Shown: positions 10,625 through 19,334 of the stretch, piece by piece
Layout: each line of letters opens with the position of its first letter
How positions within the stretch are numbered: the first letter of the stretch is position 1
Assembly: GCA_018268595.1 (NCBI GenBank)
Contig: JAFDWH010000021.1
Location: 248,001-312,000, forward strand
Source of the DNA: Actinomycetota bacterium
Lineage (GTDB): Bacteria; Actinomycetota; Thermoleophilia; Solirubrobacterales; Solirubrobacteraceae
DNA length: 64,000 nucleotides
Direction of reading: 5' to 3'
Program-made: the position numbers and the translations under genes
Notes under the pieces: generated by a model
Told to the model about the DNA's origin: nothing
What the model saw: the letters and a program-made list of their open reading frames with translations, nothing else
The model's database searches: none

Positions 10625-12349
10625 GTGCTCGCCCGCCTGCGTCGTCCGTCCGCGCTGCTCGTCGCCGTGCTCGTGCTGCTCGCGAGCTGGGCGGCGCTGA
10701 GCGCGACGCGCTCGACGCCGCACCCGCTGCCGCACGCGACCGCGGTGCACGACGTCCTGGCGACGCCGGGCGCCGCGCGCCTGCTCGCGCGCGGCGAGCC
10801 GTGGACGCGCGCCAGCGTCGGCGCGGTCGACGAGACGACGACGCGCGTCAGCTTCTTCACCGGCCCGCGCATCGTCGCCGAGGCGGCCGTCTCCCCGCAC
10901 GGACACGTCGAGCGCTTCATCGACCTGCGCGAGGTCGGCGTGCCGTACGGCGTGCCGATGACGTACGGCCCGCTGCTGATCGCGGTCGCCGCGCTCGCGT
11001 TCCTGCTCGCGACCGCGGTCGTGCCGCTGCGACGGCTGCGCAACCTCGACGTGGCGGCGCTGCTGGCGCTCGTGGCGCCGGTGGTGCTGCTGCAAGAGCG
11101 TCTCGTCGCCGCCAGCACGTTCACAGCCGTCCCGCCGCTGCTGTGGCTCGCCGGCCGCTGCGCGTGGCGCGCGCTCGGCACGGACGGAGCTTCCGGCCTG
11201 CGGCCGACGCCACCCGCGCGCCCGCTGCTGAACGCGCTGACGCCCGCCTGGGGCGATGTCGAACGCGTGCGCGTGCTGCGCCTCGCGGTCGTCGTCGCCG
11301 CGCTCTGCACCGCGATGCTCACGATCAGCGCGCAGACGACGGTCGACGTCGGCCAGGCGCTGATGGAGGGCGCGACGCTGCTCGTCCACGGCACGCTGCC
11401 CTACGGGCACATGCCGGGCGACGTCTTCCACGGCGACGTCTACCCGCTGCTGAGCTACGCGGTCTACACGCCGCTCGCGCTCGTGATGCCGGTGCACGAC
11501 GACTGGGACGTCGCGAACGGCGCGCTGATCGTCGCCGCCGTCGCCGCGATCGCGGGCGCGTGGCTGCTGGCGCGCATCGGCCGCCGCCTCGCCGCGTGCC
11601 CCCAGCCGGCCGGCGAGCGCGAGGAGCTCGCCGCGCGCGCCGCCGGGCTGCGCGTCGCGCTCGCGTGGCTGACGCTGCCGCCGCTGCTGATCGCCGTCTC
11701 GACCGGCACGAGCGACGTGCTGCTCGGCGCGCTGCTGCTCGCGGCGATCGCGCTCGCGCGCCGCCCGCTCGCCTCGACCGCGACGCTGCTGCTGGCCGGC
11801 TGGTTCAAGGTCGTCCCGTTCGCGCTGCTGCCGATCTGGCTCGCGCGCCTGCGCGGCCGCCGGCTCGCCGCCGCGCTCGCGCTGACGGCGGCCTCCGCGG
11901 CCCTCACGCTGATCGCGCTCGTGGCGCTCGGCGGCGCCGGCGCCCCGCGCGCGATGCTGCACGCGGTCGCCTTCCAGGCCGAGCGCCGCACCCTGCACTC
12001 GCCGTGGACGCTGCTGCACGTCGAGTGGCTGCAGCCGCTCGGCCAGGCCGCCGTGCTCGCGCTGGTCGCCGGCGCGACGGTCCAGGCGTGGCGCGAGCCG
12101 GCGCTCGCGGCCGACCCGGCGCGGCTCTCCGCGCTCGCGGGCGCCGTGCTGCTCGGCCTGCAGCTGACCGGCAACTACTGGACCTTCCTCTACCTCGCAT
12201 GGGTCGTGCCGTGCGTGCTGGTCGGGCTCGTCGCCGACGCCCCGGCGCTCGCGCATGCCGTGGCGCCCGCGCGGACGCTCAACCGCCGGCGCGGAAACGC
12301 CGATAGGGGGACGGAAGGCGTTCCGGCCATGGCCCCGGCGCCCTCCTGA
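10625..12349 (+). CDS. GT-C type membrane glycosyltransferase (GT87-like)
   Basis: 574-residue polytopic membrane protein with about 11-12 hydrophobic segments and a large extracytoplasmic loop after the first one (residues 30-105). The layout, with tryptophan/proline-rich loops such as LTPAWGDVERV and a late LLAGWFKVVPFALLP segment, resembles polyprenol-phosphate-sugar-dependent transferases of the GT87 group. The substrate cannot be told. The GTG start is the first that keeps a normal signal-anchor. It ends 6 bases before pilM, so it may be co-transcribed with it and could modify pilins or envelope glycans (inference). Confidence 0.65.
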   Translation: MLARLRRPSALLVAVLVLLASWAALSATRSTPHPLPHATAVHDVLATPGAARLLARGEPWTRASVGAVDETTTRVSFFTGPRIVAEAAVSPHGHVERFIDLREVGVPYGVPMTYGPLLIAVAALAFLLATAVVPLRRLRNLDVAALLALVAPVVLLQERLVAASTFTAVPPLLWLAGRCAWRALGTDGASGLRPTPPARPLLNALTPAWGDVERVRVLRLAVVVAALCTAMLTISAQTTVDVGQALMEGATLLVHGTLPYGHMPGDVFHGDVYPLLSYAVYTPLALVMPVHDDWDVANGALIVAAVAAIAGAWLLARIGRRLAACPQPAGEREELAARAAGLRVALAWLTLPPLLIAVSTGTSDVLLGALLLAAIALARRPLASTATLLLAGWFKVVPFALLPIWLARLRGRRLAAALALTAASAALTLIALVALGGAGAPRAMLHAVAFQAERRTLHSPWTLLHVEWLQPLGQAAVLALVAGATVQAWREPALAADPARLSALAGAVLLGLQLTGNYWTFLYLAWVVPCVLVGLVADAPALAHAVAPARTLNRRRGNADRGTEGVPAMAPAPS

Positions 12350-12355
12350 TCCCTC

Positions 12356-13522
12356 ATGGCACCCGTGCGCACCTCTGCAAGGACCGTCGTCGGGCTCGAC
12401 ATCGAGCCCGGCTTCGTCACGGCCGCGCAGGTCCGCGTCGACGGCGCGGTGACGGTCGAGCGCGCCGCCGGCGCGACGCTGCCGCCCGGCGTCCTGCGCG
12501 ACGGCGAGGTCGCCGACGTCGAGGCGCTCGCCGACGCGCTGCGCGAGCTGTTCCGCACGCACAAGCTCGGCAAGCGCGTGCGGCTCGGCGTCGCGACGCA
12601 GCGGATCGTCGTGCGCACGATCGACCTGCCGCCGCTCGACGACGCCAAGCAGATCGACGCGGCCGTGCGCTTCCAGGCGCAGGACCACATCCCGATGCCG
12701 CTCGAGCAGGCGGTCCTCTCGCACCAGGCGCTGGGGAAGATCGACACGCCCGATGGTCCGCGCACGCGCGTCGTGCTCGTGGCCGCGCGGCGCGACGTCG
12801 TCGAGCGCTTCCACGCGGCCGCGCGGCAGGCCGGCCTGCGGCCGGTCGGGATCGACCTCTCCGCCTTCGCGATGATCCGCGCGCTGCACGACGGCACGCC
12901 CGGCGTGACGCTCTACGTCAGCGTCGGCGGGATGACGAACCTCGCGCTCGCCGACGGCACCACGTGCCTCTTCACGCGCGTCGTGCCCGGCGGCGTCGAG
13001 GCGCTCGCTGCCGCGCTCGCCGAGCGCCGCGGCCTGACGCTGGAGCACGCGCGCCAGTGGCTCGCGCACGTCGGCCTGACGACGCCGCTCGAGCAGCTCG
13101 ACGGCGACGCCGAGATCGTCGAGGAGGCGCGCAGCGTGCTGCTCGAGGGCGTGCGCCGGATCGCCGACGAGGTGCGCAACTCGCTCGACTTCCACCGCGC
13201 GCAGGCCGGTGCGCTCGCCGCTCAGCAGGCGATCGTGACCGGTCCCGCGATCGCGATCCCCGGCTTCTGCGAGCACCTCGGCGAGGCGACCGGCCTGCCG
13301 GTCCGCGCCGGCGACGTCGCGGAGGCGCGCGATGGCGGCCACGGCGGGATCCCCGCCAGCCGGCTGGCGATCGCCGCCGGCCTCGCCGTCGAGGACGCGC
13401 CGCGGCGCACGCCGGCCGCGCCGGCGCCCGCGCCCGAGTTCGAGCCCACGCCGGCGCCCGAGTTCGAGCCCACGCCCGCGCCGGAGCCCGAGACCGAGGT
13501 CCTGCCGGAGGCCGGCGCGTGA
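12356..13522 (+). CDS. pilM: Type IV pilus assembly ATPase-like protein PilM
   Basis: 388-residue cytoplasmic actin-like protein. Visible are the phosphate-1 type start VGLDIEPGFVTAAQV (about 12-26), VRTIDLPPLDD (82-92), a FQAQDHIPMPLEQ segment typical of PilM (about 101-113) and GIDLSAFAMIRAL (about 163-175). It binds the N-terminus of PilN at the inner membrane. An odd tail of repeated AP-EFEPTP units (about 358-388) is acidic and proline-rich. The stop overlaps the pilN start (GTGA). Confidence 0.9.
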   Translation: MAPVRTSARTVVGLDIEPGFVTAAQVRVDGAVTVERAAGATLPPGVLRDGEVADVEALADALRELFRTHKLGKRVRLGVATQRIVVRTIDLPPLDDAKQIDAAVRFQAQDHIPMPLEQAVLSHQALGKIDTPDGPRTRVVLVAARRDVVERFHAAARQAGLRPVGIDLSAFAMIRALHDGTPGVTLYVSVGGMTNLALADGTTCLFTRVVPGGVEALAAALAERRGLTLEHARQWLAHVGLTTPLEQLDGDAEIVEEARSVLLEGVRRIADEVRNSLDFHRAQAGALAAQQAIVTGPAIAIPGFCEHLGEATGLPVRAGDVAEARDGGHGGIPASRLAIAAGLAVEDAPRRTPAAPAPAPEFEPTPAPEFEPTPAPEPETEVLPEAGA

Positions 13523-14292
13523 GAGCCGTCAACCTGATCCCGGCCGACGTCGCCGGCGGCGCTCGCGCGACGACCGGCCCGCTGCTGCTGCTCGGCGGGC
13601 TGGCCGCGTTGCTCGCGGTCGTGACGCTGCACGTGCTGACCGGCAACACGATCAAGGACCGCAGAAGCGAGCTGGCGTCCGTCAACACGCAGCTCGCCGC
13701 CGCGCAGGCGCAGGCCGAGGCGACGAAGCCCTACCGCGACTTCGCGACGCTCGCGAGAGCCCGCGTCGAGACCGTGCGCCAGCTCGGCTCGGCCCGCTTC
13801 GACTGGCACCGCGCGTTCGCCGACCTCGCGACCGTGATCCCCGACGACGTGTGGCTCAGCTCGCTGACCGGCACCGTCACGACCGGCGTCAACGTGTCCG
13901 GCAGCGGCGCCGGCGCCGCCAGCAGCCTGCGCGCCGCGATCCCGAACCCGGCGATCACGATGAGCGGCTGCACGGTCGACCACGCTGGCGTCGTGCGGCT
14001 GATCTCGCACCTGCGCCTGATGCACGGCGTGCAGCGCGTCTCGCTCGCCGACTCGACGAAGGACGGCGGCGGCGACTGCCAGCACGGCCACACGAACCTG
14101 CCGCAGTTCGACCTCGTCGTCTTCTTCGCGCCGATCCCGGCCGTCCAGGCGCCCGCGAGCGCGCAGGCCGGCACCGCCGCGCCGGTCGCCGCCGCGAGCA
14201 CCGGGACGACCCCGCCGCCGACGACGACCGCGCCCGCGCCCGCAGGCGGCGCCGCGCCGGCCCAGCCGCAGCAGGGGGTCGGGGGCGGATGA
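13519..14292 (+). CDS. pilN: Pilus assembly protein PilN
   Basis: 257-residue bitopic inner-membrane protein. The N-terminus RAVNLIPADV matches the conserved PilM-binding INLLP-type motif. One membrane helix follows (about 18-37), then a coiled coil and a ferredoxin-like periplasmic domain, then a Pro/Thr/Ala-rich tail of about 50 residues. The GTG start overlaps the pilM stop, and the stop overlaps the pilO start. It forms the PilMNO alignment complex. Confidence 0.88.
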   Translation: MRAVNLIPADVAGGARATTGPLLLLGGLAALLAVVTLHVLTGNTIKDRRSELASVNTQLAAAQAQAEATKPYRDFATLARARVETVRQLGSARFDWHRAFADLATVIPDDVWLSSLTGTVTTGVNVSGSGAGAASSLRAAIPNPAITMSGCTVDHAGVVRLISHLRLMHGVQRVSLADSTKDGGGDCQHGHTNLPQFDLVVFFAPIPAVQAPASAQAGTAAPVAAASTGTTPPPTTTAPAPAGGAAPAQPQQGVGGG

Positions 14293-15074
14293 CGCAGCGC
14301 GACCGCACCCTGATCGCCGTCGTCGTCGCCGTGCTCGTCGCGGCCGCCGCCTGGTTCCTCGTGCTCGCGCCCCAGCGCAAGCAGGCCGCCCAGCTGTCCG
14401 GCGACGTCGCGACCCAGCGCCAGGCGCTCGCGCAGGCGCAGCAGGACGTCGCCGCCGGGCTCGCCGCCAAGCGCACCTACGACCACGACTACACGACCGT
14501 CGCGCGGCTCGGCGCGGCCGTGCCCGAGGACGACAACGTGCCCTCGCTGCTGCTGCAGGTGCAGCACGCCGCCGGCGTCTCCGGCATCGACTTCCGCGAG
14601 ATGAAGGTCGGCGGCGGCAGCGGCGCGGCCGCGCCGCCCCCGCCGGTGACGCCCGGCGCTCCCGCGACGCAGGCGACGACCGCGACGCTGCCGCCGGGCG
14701 CGGCCGTCGGGTCGGCCGGCTTCCCGACGATGCCGTTCAGCTTCACCTTCACGGGCGACTTCTTCCGCCTGTCGGACTTCGTCGGACGGCTCGAGGACTT
14801 CCTCGTCGTGCGCAACCGCAGCATGCTCGTGAGCGGACGCTTCATGACGATCGACGGCATCGCGCTCGCCGCGGGCCCGCACGGCTTCCCGCAGATCCAG
14901 GCGAACGTGAGCGCGACCGCGTACCTGCTGCCGCCCGACCAGGGCCTGACGAACGGCGCGACCGCGGCCGCCCCGGCCGCTGCCACCGGCGCCGCTCCGA
15001 GCGCCGGCGCGTCCGGCAGCTCGGCGCCGACCGGCCCGATGGGCGTGGCGACCGTGACCCCGGTGGTGAGATGA
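14289..15074 (+). CDS. pilO: Pilus assembly protein PilO
   Basis: 261-residue bitopic membrane protein: short cytoplasmic start, membrane helix at about 8-27, coiled coil at about 30-65, and a periplasmic domain holding the typical FSFTFTGDFFRLSDFVGRLE stretch (about 153-172). A proline-rich linker (about 115-145) splits the domain. Start and stop overlap the neighbours (ATGA). It is the partner of PilN. Confidence 0.88.
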   Translation: MTQRDRTLIAVVVAVLVAAAAWFLVLAPQRKQAAQLSGDVATQRQALAQAQQDVAAGLAAKRTYDHDYTTVARLGAAVPEDDNVPSLLLQVQHAAGVSGIDFREMKVGGGSGAAAPPPPVTPGAPATQATTATLPPGAAVGSAGFPTMPFSFTFTGDFFRLSDFVGRLEDFLVVRNRSMLVSGRFMTIDGIALAAGPHGFPQIQANVSATAYLLPPDQGLTNGATAAAPAAATGAAPSAGASGSSAPTGPMGVATVTPVVR

Positions 15075-16090
15075 GACCTCTGCGCAACCTCGCGAGCGAG
15101 CTGGTCGAGCGGCGGCTGTGGCCGGTCGCGCTGCTGCTGGTCGTCGCGCTCGTGGCCGTCCCGCTGCTGCTCGCCAAGCCGTCGTCGCCGGCCGACGAGG
15201 CCGCCGCTCCGGCAAGCGCGCCGGCCCCCGTCGCGCCGCCCGTGGCCTCCGCCGCCGCGACGCCGCCGCCCGGCGGCGGCCCGGTCGTCAGCGTCGCGCA
15301 GGCCGACGTGCCCGACGCGCCGCTGCGCGGGCGCGAGAAGAACCCGTTCCGCCAGCAGCACCTGGCGGCGCAGCCGCCGACGACCGTCACGTCGTCCGCG
15401 ACCACGTCGAGCAGCACCCCGGCGCCCGCGCCGACGACGGGCGCAGGCGGCGGCAGCGGGGGGTCCGGCGGTGGCACCGGCGGCGGGTCCCAGCCGCCCG
15501 CGAGCCCGACGCCGACGTACACGTACGCCTCGATCGACGTGCGCTTCGGCCACGCCGGCCGCCACCTGCGCCGGATCGACGACGTGCCGCGGCTCACGCC
15601 GCTGCCGAGCGCGCTGCACCCGGTCGTCGTCTTCCTCGGCATGCGCAGAGATCGCGCGACGGCCGTCTTCCTCGTCTCGACCGACGTGCACGTGCAGGGC
15701 CTCGGCCAGTGCGTGCCGTCACGCAAGGACTGCGAGGCGATCCAGCTGAGAGCGGGCGACACGGCCTTCCTCGACTTCGCGCAGCACGACGGCTCGGTCG
15801 TGCAGTACGAGCTGGACCTCGTCAGAGTGACGCTGCACCAGACGAGCTCGCAGGCGCTCGCGCAGCGCGCCTACGCGCGCGTCTCGCGCGCCGGCCGCCT
15901 GCTGCTCGCCGGCGACTCGGTGCACAGCTCGGCCGACGGCGTCATGCAGCCCCGGCGGCTGCCCTTCCGTTACGTGCTGCGCAACGGCGTGCTGCACATC
16001 GCCCCGTGGGCGTCGCGCAGCGCCCGCGCACGCGCGCACGGCGCGATCTCCGGCGGGCAGCTCGCCGACCTGCCGCAGTCGGGCCAATAG
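15071..16090 (+). CDS. Fourth gene of the pilMNO operon, unknown (PilP position)
   Basis: 339-residue protein with a single N-terminal membrane helix (about 17-35), then about 120 residues of low-complexity Pro/Ala/Thr/Gly linker. A REKNPFRQQ motif near residue 93 resembles the RNPF segment of PilP-type proteins. A folded domain follows (about 150-330) with one Cys pair (CVPSRKDC). It overlaps pilO by ATGA, so it belongs to the same transcript. It holds the place of PilP but similarity is limited to layout; a role linking PilNO to the envelope is inferred. Confidence 0.65.
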   Translation: MRPLRNLASELVERRLWPVALLLVVALVAVPLLLAKPSSPADEAAAPASAPAPVAPPVASAAATPPPGGGPVVSVAQADVPDAPLRGREKNPFRQQHLAAQPPTTVTSSATTSSSTPAPAPTTGAGGGSGGSGGGTGGGSQPPASPTPTYTYASIDVRFGHAGRHLRRIDDVPRLTPLPSALHPVVVFLGMRRDRATAVFLVSTDVHVQGLGQCVPSRKDCEAIQLRAGDTAFLDFAQHDGSVVQYELDLVRVTLHQTSSQALAQRAYARVSRAGRLLLAGDSVHSSADGVMQPRRLPFRYVLRNGVLHIAPWASRSARARAHGAISGGQLADLPQSGQ

Positions 16091-16131
16091 CCGCGGGCCC
16101 GGCCGGCGCGGCGTGCGCGCCGACGCGCACG

Positions 16132-16137
16132 TAACCT
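16132..16137 (+). promoter_or_regulatory. Possible -10 box of the shikimate operon
   Basis: TAACCT ten bases before the aroC ATG, in the 57-base gap after the pilus operon. Confidence 0.4.
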
Positions 16138-16147
16138 GTACGGCCCT

Positions 16148-17317
16148 ATGGCGCTCCGTCTCATCACTGCCGGCGAGTCGCACGGCCCCGGCCTCACCTG
16201 CATCGTCGAGGGCCTGCCCGCGGGGCTGGAGCTGGACCAGGACGCGATCAACGGCGACATGGCGCGCCGCCAGCTCGGCCACGGCCGCGGCGGGCGCATG
16301 AAGATCGAGCGGGACCGCGCCGACGTGACGGCTGGCGTGCGCCACGGCAAGACGCTCGGCGGCCCGGTCGCGCTCCAGATCCCCAACAGAGACTTCGCCA
16401 ACTGGGAGGAGCGCATGAACCCGTGGCCGGTCGAGGCGGAGGTGCCCGAGGTGCACCTCCCGCGGCCCGGTCACGCCGACCTCGTCGGCACGTGGAAGTA
16501 CCGCACGAACGACGTGCGCAACGTGCTGGAGCGCGCGAGCGCGCGCGAGACGGCGGCGCGCGTCGCCGGCGGCGCGCTCTGCAAGGCCTTCCTGCGCGCG
16601 CTCGGCGTCGAGGTGCGCTCGCACGTCACGCGCATCACCTCGGTGACGGCGCCGGCGCGCGAGCGCGCGCTGACGGTGGACGACTTCGCGCACGTGGACG
16701 AGTCGCCGGTGCGCTGCCTCGACGCGGAGGTGAGCGCGGCGATGGTGCAGGAGATCAACGTGCTGCGCAAGGCGAACGAGTCGCTCGGCGGCACGTTCGA
16801 GGTGATCGCGTTCGGGCTCGTGCCGGGACTCGGCTCGCACGTCTCGTGGGAGGAGCGGCTCGACGGCCGCATCGCGATGGCGATGATGTCGATCCAGGCG
16901 ATGAAGGGCGTCGGCATCGGCGACGGCTTCGCGCTGGCGGAGCGGCCCGGCTCGCAGGCGCACGACGAGATCTTCCACAGCGAGGAGCGCGGCTACTTCC
17001 GCGAGACGAACCGCGCCGGCGGGCTCGAGGGCGGCATGACGACCGGCGAGCCGCTCGTCGTGAAGGTCGCGATGAAGCCGATCCCGACGCTGACGAAGCC
17101 GCTGCGCTCGGTCGACATCGACACGAAGGCGCCGGCCGAGGCGCTGCGCGAGCGGACCGACTCGTGCACCGTGCCGGCGGCCGGCGTCGTCGGCGAGGCG
17201 ATGCTCGCCTACGTGCTGGCCGACGCGTACCGCCGCAAGTTCGGCGGCGACCACGTCGACGACGTCCGCGAGGCGGTCCGCGCCTACGAGGAGCGGATCG
17301 GATGGCGCCGCCGCTGA
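16148..17317 (+). CDS. aroC: Chorismate synthase
   Basis: 389 aa, normal length. It makes chorismate from 5-enolpyruvylshikimate 3-phosphate using reduced FMN. Family signatures are visible: GESHGPGL near the start (about 9-16), RRQLGHGRGGRMKIE (about 39-53), and RASARETAARVAGGA (about 126-140). It is the first gene of aroC-aroKB-aroQ-pepQ and overlaps aroKB by 16 bases. Confidence 0.97.
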   Translation: MALRLITAGESHGPGLTCIVEGLPAGLELDQDAINGDMARRQLGHGRGGRMKIERDRADVTAGVRHGKTLGGPVALQIPNRDFANWEERMNPWPVEAEVPEVHLPRPGHADLVGTWKYRTNDVRNVLERASARETAARVAGGALCKAFLRALGVEVRSHVTRITSVTAPARERALTVDDFAHVDESPVRCLDAEVSAAMVQEINVLRKANESLGGTFEVIAFGLVPGLGSHVSWEERLDGRIAMAMMSIQAMKGVGIGDGFALAERPGSQAHDEIFHSEERGYFRETNRAGGLEGGMTTGEPLVVKVAMKPIPTLTKPLRSVDIDTKAPAEALRERTDSCTVPAAGVVGEAMLAYVLADAYRRKFGGDHVDDVREAVRAYEERIGWRRR

Positions 17318-18870
17318 CGCAGGGCCGCCCGCTGCGGGCGCCGGCCGGCCGCGCGCTCGTGTTCGTCGGCTTCATGGGCGCCGGCAAGACGACGGCCGCG
17401 CGCCGGCTGGCGAGAACGTTCGGGCTCGACGTCACGGACGCCGACGCGGTGATCGCCGAGCACATCGGCATGCCGATCGACCGCTGCTTCGCCGAGCAGG
17501 GCGAGGCGGCGTTCCGCGCGATCGAGGCCGAGCTGGTGGGGGAGATGCTGGAGCGGGCCGACGGCGGCGTCTACTCGCTCGGCGGCGGGGCGCTGCACTC
17601 CGAGCGCATCCGCGCCGCGCTCAGACGCCACATCACGGTGCTGCTCGACGTCGACGTGAACGTCGCGTGGGAGCGCGCCGCCGGCCGCGGCCGTCCGCTC
17701 GCGCGCGACCCGCAGGAGTTCCGCGACCTCTACGTGCGGCGCCGCCCGCTCTACATGGGGGCTGCCGACGTCGTGCTGCCGGCCGACGAGCGCGGCCGCG
17801 TCGACGAGGCGCTGCCGTCGATCCTTGCGCTCGCGGAGGCGCCGCTCGGCACGCGTCTGCTGTGGGCGACGTCGGCCTCCGGCGACTACCCGGTGTTCGT
17901 CGGTCGCGGGCTGCTCGGCGCCGACCTCTCGCCGGTGCCGGGGCAGGGCTTCCTCGTGACCGACGACCAGGTCGGCCCGCGCTACGCCGAGCGGCTCGGC
18001 GAGCTGGCGGCCGACGTCCGCTTCCCCGCCGGCGAGCGGCACAAGTCGCTCGAGACGGCCGAGCGCGTGTGGATCGAGCTGGCCGACCGGGGCATGACGC
18101 AGAGCGACCACCTCGTCGCGCTGGGCGGCGGCGTCGTCGGCGACCTCGCCGGCTTCGTCGCGGCGACGTACCAGCGCGGCGTGCCGTTCGTGCAGCTGCC
18201 GACGACGCTCGTCGCGCAGGTCGACTCGGCCTACGGCGGCAAGACCGGCGTGGACCTGCCGAACGGCAAGAACTACGTCGGCGCCTACCACCAGCCGTCC
18301 TCCGTCGTGGCCGACGTCGACACGCTCGCGACGCTGCCCCCGGAGGAGGCCGCCGCCGGCTACGCGGAGGTGCTGAAGACCGCGCTGATCGCCGGCGGGG
18401 ACCTGTGGGAGCGCGTGCGCCGCGGCGACGACCCCGACGCCGACGTGATCTTCGCGTGCGCGCGCACGAAGCTCGCGGTCGTCGCGATGGACGAGCGCGA
18501 CGGCGGCCTGCGGCAGGTGCTGAACCTCGGCCACACGGTCGGCCACGCGATCGAGACCGTCACCGGCTACGCCCGCTACCGCCACGGCGAGGCGGTCGGG
18601 CTGGGGCTGCTGGCGGCGCTGCGGCTGTCGGGCCAGGACGCGCTGCGCAGCGAAGTCGCGACGCTGCTGGCGGCGCGCGGGCTGCCGACGCAGCTCGACG
18701 AGGGCGTCGACCCGGACGCGGTGCTCGTCGCGACCGCGCGCGACAAGAAGCGCCGCAGCGGCGAGGCAGTGCCGTTCGTGCTGCTCGACGCGCCCGGCGC
18801 CGCGCGACCCGGCTGCCAGGTCGAGGACGGCGAGCTGCGCGCCGCCGTGCGGGAGCTGAGCGCGTCATGA
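17302..18870 (+). CDS. aroKB: Fused shikimate kinase / 3-dehydroquinate synthase
   Basis: 522 aa, two pathway enzymes in one chain. Residues 1 to about 185 are shikimate kinase: Walker A GFMGAGKTT, the DxD shikimate-binding DADAV, and the lid arginine in RGRPLARDP. Residues about 186-522 are dehydroquinate synthase: the NAD-binding GGGVVGDLAGFVAATYQRG, GYAEVLKTALI with a metal Glu, and metal histidines in NLGHTVGHAIE and RHGEAVGLG. The ATG at 17302 lies inside the end of aroC. Fusion of the two steps, which are not consecutive in the pathway, is unusual but both halves look intact. Confidence 0.95.
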   Translation: MAPPLTQGRPLRAPAGRALVFVGFMGAGKTTAARRLARTFGLDVTDADAVIAEHIGMPIDRCFAEQGEAAFRAIEAELVGEMLERADGGVYSLGGGALHSERIRAALRRHITVLLDVDVNVAWERAAGRGRPLARDPQEFRDLYVRRRPLYMGAADVVLPADERGRVDEALPSILALAEAPLGTRLLWATSASGDYPVFVGRGLLGADLSPVPGQGFLVTDDQVGPRYAERLGELAADVRFPAGERHKSLETAERVWIELADRGMTQSDHLVALGGGVVGDLAGFVAATYQRGVPFVQLPTTLVAQVDSAYGGKTGVDLPNGKNYVGAYHQPSSVVADVDTLATLPPEEAAAGYAEVLKTALIAGGDLWERVRRGDDPDADVIFACARTKLAVVAMDERDGGLRQVLNLGHTVGHAIETVTGYARYRHGEAVGLGLLAALRLSGQDALRSEVATLLAARGLPTQLDEGVDPDAVLVATARDKKRRSGEAVPFVLLDAPGAARPGCQVEDGELRAAVRELSAS

Positions 18871-19334
18871 CGGCGGCCCACCCGTCCCGCAACCGCGTCG
18901 CCGTGATGCACGGCGTCAACCTCGACCAGCTCGGCCGCCGCCCGGCGGGCCACTACGGCACGCTCACGCTGATGCAGCTCGAGGGACGCATCGCGGGCTT
19001 CGCCGACGAGCTGGGCCTGACGGTGCAGTTCTTCCAGAGCAACCACGAGGGCGCGTTCGTCGAGGAGCTGCACCGGCTCGAGGACACGGTCGACGGTCTG
19101 CTGCTGAACCCGGGCGCGTGGACGCACTACTCGTGGGCGATCCGCGACGCGCTCGAGATCGCGGGGCTGCCCGCGGTCGAGGTGCACCTGTCCGACGTGG
19201 ACGGGCGCGAGGAGTGGCGTCGTGTCTCGGTGATCCGCGAGCTGTGCGTCGCGACCGTGTCGGGCAGAGGACCCGACGGCTACCGCGATGCGCTCGCGCG
19301 GCTGCGCGACGAGCTGAGCGGGAAGGCTGAATGA
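18867..19334 (+). CDS. aroQ: Type II 3-dehydroquinate dehydratase
   Basis: 155 aa, dodecameric type II enzyme that dehydrates 3-dehydroquinate. Retained active-site parts are the YG tyrosine (about 30), SNHEGAFVEEL (about 50-60), NPGAWTHYS (about 74-82, Asn and His) and VEVHLSDV with GREEWRR (about 100-115, His and Arg). The usual N-terminal NGPNLN loop reads HGVNLD, which is divergent. ATGA overlaps on both sides place it in the operon. Catalysis is likely because the key residues remain. Confidence 0.9.
   Translation: MTAAHPSRNRVAVMHGVNLDQLGRRPAGHYGTLTLMQLEGRIAGFADELGLTVQFFQSNHEGAFVEELHRLEDTVDGLLLNPGAWTHYSWAIRDALEIAGLPAVEVHLSDVDGREEWRRVSVIRELCVATVSGRGPDGYRDALARLRDELSGKAE

Noticed and set aside
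10583-13342. Long minus-strand frame opposite the glycosyltransferase and pilM
   Set aside because: Composition is Arg/Gln/Glu-rich without motifs, while the plus strand has clear families with overlapping starts and stops.
18867-19334. aroQ as a pseudogene because the NGPN loop is missing
   Set aside because: Tyr, Asn, His and Arg active-site positions are all present and the frame is intact.
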